From Haliclystus octoradiatus (taxonomy: Eukaryota > Cnidaria > Staurozoa > Stauromedusae > Haliclystidae): a stretch of DNA of 64,000 nucleotides. The notes beneath the pieces are model-generated. The model saw only the letters and a program-made list of their open reading frames with translations. It ran no database searches and had not been told where the DNA came from. The stretch is from positions 18,661,936 through 18,725,935 of the forward strand of contig OU744448.1 of assembly GCA_916610825.1 (NCBI GenBank). The letters run 5' to 3'. How positions within the stretch are numbered: position 1 is the stretch's first letter; each line of letters opens with the position of its first letter. Both the position numbers and the translations under genes were made by a program. This document shows, piece after piece, positions 56,590-64,000 of this stretch.

Positions 56590-59540
56590 AAATATTTTAG
56601 CTAATGAGAGCAAATTATCAATTTTAAATCCATTCCATTTATGTTGATGATGTTCTGAGAAGCAATAACATAATAATAATACTAATAATAATAAAATTTA
56701 TATCGCGCTACTTGTACTAGGTATTCAGTAGCGCTTCACAATCTTTGGCTTGAAAGGATAATTGCTCAAAATTTATTCATAATCACGATTAAAGCATTTC
56801 AGATTAAACGTTCTAAATTTAATCGTATGAGAAAATGCCGTATGCTTTCTTGATTAAAATAGTTTTCAATCTATTTTTAAAAATGTCTAATGTTGTGCAA
56901 GCTCTGATATCATCCGGGATTGAGCTCCAAAACTTTGGCACTAAATAGGAAAATGCTCTACCCCCATATGCTTTTAGATTGTATGAAGGTTGGTGTAATA
57001 AGCACTTAACTGAGGAACGCAGATTTCTGGAAGGAACATAAGTATTTATTAGTCCATTGATATATTCTGATTAGCATTAGCATCTATCCTATAATGTGAA
57101 ATTTCCAATTATCTTAGCTAAAGATTGTTCCATAAATACATTGATTATTTAACAATTATCGAACGAGATCGATCACAACACTTGGAATAATCAAGCCGAG
57201 GCCGTAGGCTGAGATGGATAACACGCGCCGAGGCCTGATAAATTCTCAGTGTCATGCGAAATTTCGTTCGATAATTGTTTTATTATTAATCCATACTTTG
57301 ATTAATCCCATGAAGCACTCAAGAACAACTGCGTTTTGAGAAATACTGTATTACGAATTCATCGCAACAAGTTTGTATAAAAATGTCTTCATAATTTAGA
57401 GACTTTAACGCTATCGATTTGATTAGATGAAGACTTCTTTGCATTTCTTTTTCCTCTTTGCAATTATTTGCATCCCTTTTTATCATATATAATAAACTTG
57501 ATAGCTCTGGCTTCTGGTAATGTAGTAAATTTTAATTTTGAAATGTGAAACATTTGTAAAGCAGTGGTGTTCTATCACGTCAGCCTTGAAACCTTGGAAA
57601 AGCTATTGTCGCGACCTAATTGTCTCGAGCTCTCAGATTACCCTATTTTGTCAGATTATTTCATCACGTTCGAAGACACTAGGAATTGTCGGTGTTCGAT
57701 TACCCAATAGGAAGCAATAATACGTTCGAAAGCCGAAAATCACTCGCCAAGGTGGCTCGTGATTTAGTGATGCCCTCTTGTTTTCTCCTTGCGTGTCTAT
57801 CGTGGTGCTATGAGATCATAGTAAATGGAAAGTGTGATCTATCTATTTGTTTAACGATTTCAGAGTTCATGTACAGGGCCTTATCAGCCCATGCTAGATA
57901 ATAATTTCACTACAATCATCGAGAACAATCATTTCATATTTGCCAATTGAGGAAAGTAAACTTATGCCAGAATAGCAACATGGCAAAACAAGTTTATTAA
58001 GATTTGATCAATGTCTACAATTGTAAAACTACATCGTTCATTGCATGAATTGTATATTTTATTTTGCTAATTTTATTTCTATATTGACAATCATTTTCTA
58101 TGATAGTGATATACATAGCTGTATATACAAAATGAATTTTTTTTTAGAATGTTATTGGATATTTTCCTGATGATGAGATTTTGCTGATGCGTGTTTCATT
58201 ACGATTGTCTAATCTGCTCTATTTTCAATATGAAAAGAAACTCTACGCCTTATGATTAAATAAAGAGAAAACATCTGTTCCACATTTTTGATAAGTCTTA
58301 TTGTAAAATGCTGTAAAATATGTTTTGTTCCTTAAAAAAAAAATTTATCGAAAGCTTTCCAATGCCTGAATTATAGTCGTGTGATTTGCTTACATTACTT
58401 GGTTAACTGGCCAATAGTACAGTGTAAACATATCCATCGTACTTACTTGAAAAGTTGGAAATAAATTTAGACTGAATTTAATCACGAATATGTTGATGAT
58501 TAATAATTAATTCGGATTAGCCTGAAAGGCAAAAGATGTATAGAATCTATCAAGCGCGACAATAAACCTGTATGCAGGTGATAAACAGTTCCCAACAGTT
58601 TGAATCAGCAGAAGCAGATTGAGTAGAAGTTGGAATCTTTAAAAGAAACCATTTTGAGCGAAAATGCAAGAATGTGAGTATAATTTCACAGCGATATAAC
58701 TGTTTTTATAGCACAAAATCATCCACTCTTTTAGCTCTAGAACTTTCAAATAGTTATGTGCTCGTAATAGAAATTCTTAAAATCAAATCTGCACAATATG
58801 TCTGCGCTAAGATTGCCATGGTTTATATAATTGTAAAAAGCTTTCTGATGGAAAGGAATAAATCACTATGAATTAATTATGTATCGCATAAATGCGAACG
58901 ATCTGACGTGTTTCCACTTATTACAAATAAAATAAGGGAAACATGAATAGTTTTTAGCAGTAGTAATCTTTAAATCCCAATCCTAAAGGACATCCAGATG
59001 TATGGATTCCTAGCGTTTCCATATGTACTACTCTGTTACGTGACCTGCTAGATATATAGTCCAAAAACGTTTTCCTTTATATGTTCATTATCTTTGAAGC
59101 CTATTTCAAATCATTATTCAGATTTCATATCAATCAAGATATATCTTTGTTTTCATTGTATATGAATCGTTTAAAGACAATGTGCCACCAAATGTTCTGT
59201 TATCGAATTATATCCCGCTTGCAAGATACGGTTATACTTTATTCTGATAACTGTTAATATGGTTAGTTGACTTTGTTATGGTAATTCGAAAGTTTGAGGT
59301 AATGATGTGTAACAATAATTATATGTATATACTGTATATGGTCAGATGTTGTCATTTCTCAGTTTAACCATGGTTTGAAGGCCTTCAAACAGAGAGTAAA
59401 CTGAGCAAGACAACATTTATATCATTAATCTATAGGCCTGTTTCTATTTAATATTGACAATAATAAAGAAAAGGTAGCTGTAAAAGTTTCTTTCAACAAT
59501 TGAATTGCATTTTCCATTTTACGACCAAACAGCCTCAAGA
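56590..59540. other. Non-coding; one MITE relative near 57715-57850
   Basis: AT-rich DNA. A short (AAT)n patch is at 56670. At 57715-57850 is a diverged copy of the foldback MITE described at 51447. No gene was recognised. Confidence 0.5.
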
Positions 59541-59549
59541 GCAGAAACG

Positions 59550-60074
59550 ATGGGAGCTACATCTAATTCCAAACAAGAGAGCACGAAATCAAAGAGGTAG
59601 CCATTCATTAATAATATGATATTCAATTAAGATAATATCAAGATATATTCCTAGACATAATTTCCTACTTCTTCAACATGAACTTCTTATTTTCTACTTT
59701 ATGTAGCATAAAGAAAGATGAAAACTGCAATGACCTGTATTGTTTAGTTCGACAGTTTTATGTTGAAAGACCCATGCATCCATCTACTTATGTCCATTAT
59801 GACATGGCATCATGTTAACTTCGAAATTATTAAATCGACAAAATACTATTGAAAATCAGATAATGATAAATAATGTATGCAATCATTTCATAATTACATT
59901 ATAATGTGTACGAAATAATATTTAGGAAGATATCTATCGACATTACATGTAGAGATAATTAAATGGAGAGAGAATCCTTCACACTGTAAATTAGTTCAAG
60001 GTGGATCATATACACCAAGCTATGACATAGAACACAATTGTGAAATAAACACAGAAAACAACCATGGAAATTAA
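59550..60074 (+). pseudogene. Possible remnant related to the secreted-protein family
   Basis: A short exon 59550-59596 (MGATSNSKQESTKSK, phase 2) can splice to 59707-59818 (SIKKDENCNDLYCLVRQFYV..., stop). A separate frame after the acceptor-like TATTTAG at about 59934 reads VEIIKWRENPSHCKLVQGGS and ends at 60074. NPSHCKLVQGGSY resembles NPFCSLSQGGSY of the duplicate at 42.3 kb. The pieces do not join in frame. The relation is suggestive only. Confidence 0.3.
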
Positions 60075-60079
60075 TTCCT

Positions 60080-61430
60080 CGAACTAACAAAATGCTTGAT
60101 ATCTTTTAACAATTTTTAAAAGGAGCAGTTATATCCAAATAATCTATAATGTAGCCCTTGCATAAATTCCTGTCATTGCATTTATCATCCAATATGTAAG
60201 AGGTAAAATTAAAACCGCGATTAGATGATTACTAAACTGCGACTAAGTTTAGAATGACAAAATGGTTAAATCAAGCGACAGTTTATTCTTGATTATCGAT
60301 CGAATAATTGATTGACAGCGACAAAACAATAAGCGCGACTAAACAATTTATTTCCGCACACAATAAAATCTTCTACAGCAGACAATAAAGGTCGCAAATA
60401 CAAATCAAAAACTGCAGCAAATTTATAGCAGCAAATTTACTTGACATATGGAGAAAGGGTTCAGTTTCCGATTCAGATAAAAAAATTAACAATTGTAGTA
60501 TATATCATCCATCACGAAAACGTAATTATTAGAGACGATTAAAATGAAAATACATTTAAGAATAATAATAATTGAAAAAGAACAGGAGAAAATCAATTCA
60601 AAATTTTCTTTGAACCGACAATGAATATCTCGTTACGACATTGCGAATTCAAATTTGTTGTAATCGTGCATCTGTTTTGTTTGCTTCATTAATCGTTTAG
60701 TTATTCCAAGCTTCAAATCTTCTTTTATTCTAAATTAAAATGTCAACACATACTGTTTATGAGTGAAATATATGAATGAGGTTTGAGTGAATAATTTATT
60801 TATAGAAAACGTGGCGGTAGATTTTCTAATTTAGCAAGTGTTTACGCAATTTTTTATTAGCAGTTTCTTCCTTTGTGGACTCGCAGGTCTGTAATTATGT
60901 TGATCCCGTTAGAAACTTTCTAACTTTCATTTATTTCCATCAAACAACAACTTTATTTTAAATGTTATACGTATTTGATATGATTTATTTAAACAATTGT
61001 TGCATCAAAACGATTAATTAAAGTGCGAGGATTCCCTAGCAAGAAAGGAAGTATTTTGCTGCTGATATGAATCAATTAGCTGTTATCTCCTCTTTATTTG
61101 CTGCGGGAGATATAATAAACTGTCGCTGTATTATTTGTCTTCTAATAAATTCGATAAGTTGTAAATGGACAGACCATTTCTTCGCTGAAAATAGCGGTCA
61201 CGTTTCAAATCAATTTGCTACGGAGATTAATCAATTAGATGATGAATGAAGCTAATTTTTGGCTGATAGTAACACTTTTGTCGCGGAGTTAAATCCATGC
61301 CAATATGTAATACAATCTCAATCTGCAATCCGATACTCTGCAATCAACACTTGGTCTACTCTGCAATCAACACTTGGTAAAGAGCTTTTTCACGTGACGA
61401 CACATCCGTCCTGATGGTGTTCCACTCTGT
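60080..61430. other. Non-coding; weak inverted motif
   Basis: AGCGACAGTTTATT at about 60278 recurs inverted at about 61114, and GCGACTAA-type words repeat nearby, perhaps a decayed foldback element. CTCTGCAATCAACACTTGGT is tandemly doubled at 61336-61378. No gene seen. Confidence 0.4.
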
Positions 61431-61435
61431 ACAAA

Positions 61436-62556
61436 ATGGCGTCTAGCAAACGTGTTATTGCAATTGAGACTTCTGAATCTTCTATTAGCGCTCATTCTAA
61501 GGATGTTTTAAAGTTATCAAGATATGCAGAAGGTCTTGATAGCCTTGTAAAGTAACGTTATATTAATAAAATATCGTTTATTGGTGGGATTGATCCGTTG
61601 TTAGTTCCAGAAAGTGAGTTTGAGGGAGAATGTTTACCGTCAGTTGAAGCAATGCATTTAGTCTCTTACTTGGTTCACAAACAAGCTTTTACATTCAAAA
61701 ACAGTTCAATGCTTTTAAAAGTCTACTAGCTTACAATCAGGTAATTTCAGGCTTTGTAACATCAGTTTTGGGAAAAATATACGGAGATAAGTATTTAGTA
61801 GTTGAAAAGGTAAGACATTAGCAGCGTATGAATGTACCTTTACCTCGAGCCTGGATCATTATTAACCAGGAAGGCGAAATATTATGCGCACCCCTTGATT
61901 GCATGGCTGGGTTAGGAGAATGCTGCTCCCATGTTGCCAGTATTTTATTTTATCTAGAAGTGTGGACAAAACTTAATGGTGGACGTACTGTGAATGAAAA
62001 ACCTTCAGATTTTGAAATGGAGGAGTTGTTTTCAAAACTCAGTACGTCCACTGTCAAACCTGTAATCTTGAGCTTGATAAGTGCCCATGCTAACAACTTT
62101 TAACATTATGGACTTATTTGACGAAAAATTTATTTATCTAAAATATCCTGACCTGATGATTGAATGCTCAAAGGTAGTCATGGTAATTTATAATAATGAT
62201 GCAAAATTGATCCAAGAAGACACTAGAGACCAAGCAAGAAATAAAGTATTCTTCCATCATAGAGCGGGTTTCATAGGGGCATCCCTTAGCAAGTCTGAGT
62301 GTCGATCTAATCTTGCCCAACCCGGGGCCCAACCATCCAAGAGTCTTATCAAGTCGATTTGCTATCCAAAATTATGCAACTTCAGTTCCTCTGCAACAGA
62401 AATATGGCTGTAGACATAAAGGTGATGCTGCTGAGTATTCGCTGAAATGATGGGTAAAAGCACAGAAATTATTTAATGGAGCAATGTGGCATGTTTGTAA
62501 ATATGGACTTTCCTTGGCTACATGCAACATCAGGCTTTATAAGTCTAGTGTTGGAT
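61436..62556 (+). pseudogene. YqaJ-type recombinase/SWIM zinc-finger ORF, broken
   Basis: ATG at 61436 begins MASSKRVIAIETSESSISAH and continues with a stop at the codon after SLVK. Later frames give ECLPSVEAMHLVSYLV, FNAFKSLLAYNQVISGF, then AWIIINQEGEILCAPLDCMA followed by GLGECCSHVASILFYLE, a SWIM finger (CxCx(n)CxH). Further on come LIQEDTRDQARNKVFFHHRA and SLIKSICYP, resembling the start of a YqaJ nuclease domain. Several stops and shifts. The catalytic part would follow where the TRIM element inserted. Such ORFs are repeated in many invertebrate genomes and are probably parts of mobile elements. Confidence 0.65.
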
Positions 62557-62558
62557 AT

Positions 62559-62891
62559 TGTAGTGGATTATTTTATATCTATTGTCTTATCCATAATGTA
62601 TTTCCTTTGTTAAATGTAAAGCTTCCGTTTGTAATCACGTATACCTTGTAATGTAAATCACTGTATGTAATATATCAACCCTCTTCTCGTCTGCCCTTCG
62701 TGGCGACAACATCTACATTAGCAAAGCTGGTCCACCTTCATAGAGGCTCTGTTTATCAACGGTCATGTTAACCCTCATTCATCCTCTCCCTGTTGGTGGC
62801 CAGCTACAACTATTACACAAATATATATCTTATCAACGCCTATGTATGTGTGGTGGTATTAATCAATACATCGTTCATTCCACCCGCTACA
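62559..62891 (+). repeat. 5' LTR of the TRIM
   Basis: 333 bp, TG...CA ends, no difference from the 3' LTR seen by eye. A TATATAT stretch lies at about 62822. Confidence 0.92.
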
Positions 62892-63498
62892 TATTGGTGA
62901 CTATCGACGTGATCTGAAAAACGCAGCCGAATATTACGCGTCGTAAACCCTGGCTAGTATATGGTCATATCTGGTAACGTTTTAGTTGAAATTCGCTCCT
63001 GGGTGAGTGTTATCATGAAGAAAAAAAAAGAAGAAAATAATTGAATGCACTCACGCCGTCACAAGCCAAGTTCTGGCAGGAACCACGAAAATTATTAGGG
63101 CTTAACCCGACAAGAAAATAAAGATTGCCAGGCTTGAGCACAAAGAATTGTAACAACAAAACAACATTACCAACATAGATACATAACACCATCAAAAACA
63201 GAAGATCAAAAAGATAGGCTATATACAATCATGACTTGCACTAAGGCCCACCACAAAGAATTATTAAATTTTTACAAGATTTTGTCGCTACAACCATACA
63301 ACACATACTTAACCAACTATACAACATGAAAGAAAACAAACAATCTAATTCATCTAACTCAATCGAAACATTATTATTAACTTATTTTAAATCATATTCT
63401 ATTTTATTATACGTATTTTTATTCATTCATTCGTCCTGTATATATTATTTCGTATCTTTCACTCACAGACGGGACTCCGTCTCCGTGGGGGAAAGTTA

Positions 63499-63831
63499 TG
63501 TAGTGGATTATTTTATATCTATTGTCTTATCCATAATGTATTTCCTTTGTTAAATGTAAAGCTTCCGTTTGTAATCACGTATACCTTGTAATGTAAATCA
63601 CTGTATGTAATATATCAACCCTCTTCTCGTCTGCCCTTCGTGGCGACAACATCTACATTAGCAAAGCTGGTCCACCTTCATAGAGGCTCTGTTTATCAAC
63701 GGTCATGTTAACCCTCATTCATCCTCTCCCTGTTGGTGGCCAGCTACAACTATTACACAAATATATATCTTATCAACGCCTATGTATGTGTGGTGGTATT
63801 AATCAATACATCGTTCATTCCACCCGCTACA
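63499..63831 (+). repeat. 3' LTR of the TRIM
   Basis: 333 bp, same sequence as 62559-62891, preceded by a purine-rich tract. Confidence 0.92.
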
Positions 63832-64000
63832 ATATTACGTACAATAATCTAGCTGCGGCTATGGGTGTTGGGAAGTCAAATGTCCTTATTGCCTTGAAGA
63901 CATTGACTTTTTTGGTTACACAACAAAGAAGGCAAGCTGCCTGGAACAAGTAGGTGATGAACTAAAATTGAAACGTGGTCATCAATAATATTACCAAGTG
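63832..64000 (+). other. Right edge, open but unassigned
   Basis: After the TRIM the + strand is open and reads NNLAAAMGVGKSNVLIALK and onward to 63951. It continues the locus interrupted by the TRIM, but I cannot match it to the YqaJ family or to any other. Confidence 0.35.

Larger units (their letters stand above)
62559..63831 (+). mobile_element. TRIM-type LTR retroelement (1,273 bp)
   Basis: Two 333-bp LTRs (62559-62891 and 63499-63831) that appear identical base for base, with TGTAGTGG...CCCGCTACA ends and a 4-bp ATAT duplication outside (62555-62558, 63832-63835). The internal 607 bp starts TATTGGTGACTATCGACGTG, a primer-binding-site-like sequence, and ends in a purine-rich GTGGGGGAAAG tract before LTR 2. 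It has no gag or pol. Only short open frames exist, which I do not interpret. Identical LTRs imply a recent insertion; it must borrow proteins from an autonomous element. It splits the YqaJ pseudogene locus. Confidence 0.92.

Overview
The window is metazoan nuclear DNA: AT-rich, with spliced genes (GT...AG introns in phase), long microsatellites and dense transposable elements. The host gene at the left encodes a radial-spoke-head protein of motile 9+2 cilia, so the animal has motile cilia. The repeat set (Penelope-like elements, BEL/Pao and Ty3-type LTR elements, THAP transposase remains, YqaJ/SWIM ORFs, tRNA-like SINE heads and a hammerhead-ribozyme retrozyme) suggests an aquatic invertebrate. 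I cannot name the species from sequence alone.

Layout. 0-0.8 kb: a LINE endonuclease fragment and an (AAT)n tract. 2.1-19.6 kb (+): nine consecutive exons of an RSPH4A/RSPH6A orthologue. Its intron 7 (4.7 kb) carries a dimeric hammerhead retrozyme and an antisense Penelope-like element with a long open RT/GIY-YIG frame. Its intron 8 (8.8 kb) carries a transposon with roughly 0.3-0.6 kb terminal inverted repeats and one uninterrupted, nine-exon, 1,620-codon gene. 19.6-36.8 kb: a pile-up of broken elements, namely an LTR element A (-) cut by two MITE-type insertions, a THAP/Harbinger-type relic (+), a relic of the intron-8 transposon (-), a Ty3-type element B (-) cut by a MITE, and a BEL/Pao element (+) with its 3' LTR. 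36.8-37.4 kb: an ~84-bp tandem array. 38.6-39.7 kb: a TTAA-flanked element. 40.3-55 kb: an inverted segmental duplication with a secreted, probably GPI-anchored cysteine-containing gene on the - strand and a last-exon copy on the + strand. Between the two lie a palindromic pair of Penelope-like elements, an 8-bp-TSD hAT-type MITE and about 950 bp of (ATT)n. 55.6-64 kb: a decayed BEL/Pao fragment, AT-rich DNA, a YqaJ/SWIM pseudogene, and a TRIM-type retroelement with two identical 333-bp LTRs.

The strongest candidate for an undescribed system is the intron-8 transposon (10.8-18.4 kb). Its single gene has no visible DDE/RNase H motif. It shows the ordered acidic residues of a FEN1/XPG-type nuclease, followed by a TSO1/tesmin-type CXC cysteine cluster, with paired Cys/His clusters at the N-terminus. 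All eight introns splice in phase, so this copy may be recent or functional. The retrozyme next to the Penelope-like element is the second point of interest: its two monomers begin exactly at predicted hammerhead cleavage sites. All assignments are by eye from motifs, splice phases and repeat comparison; no database search was run.
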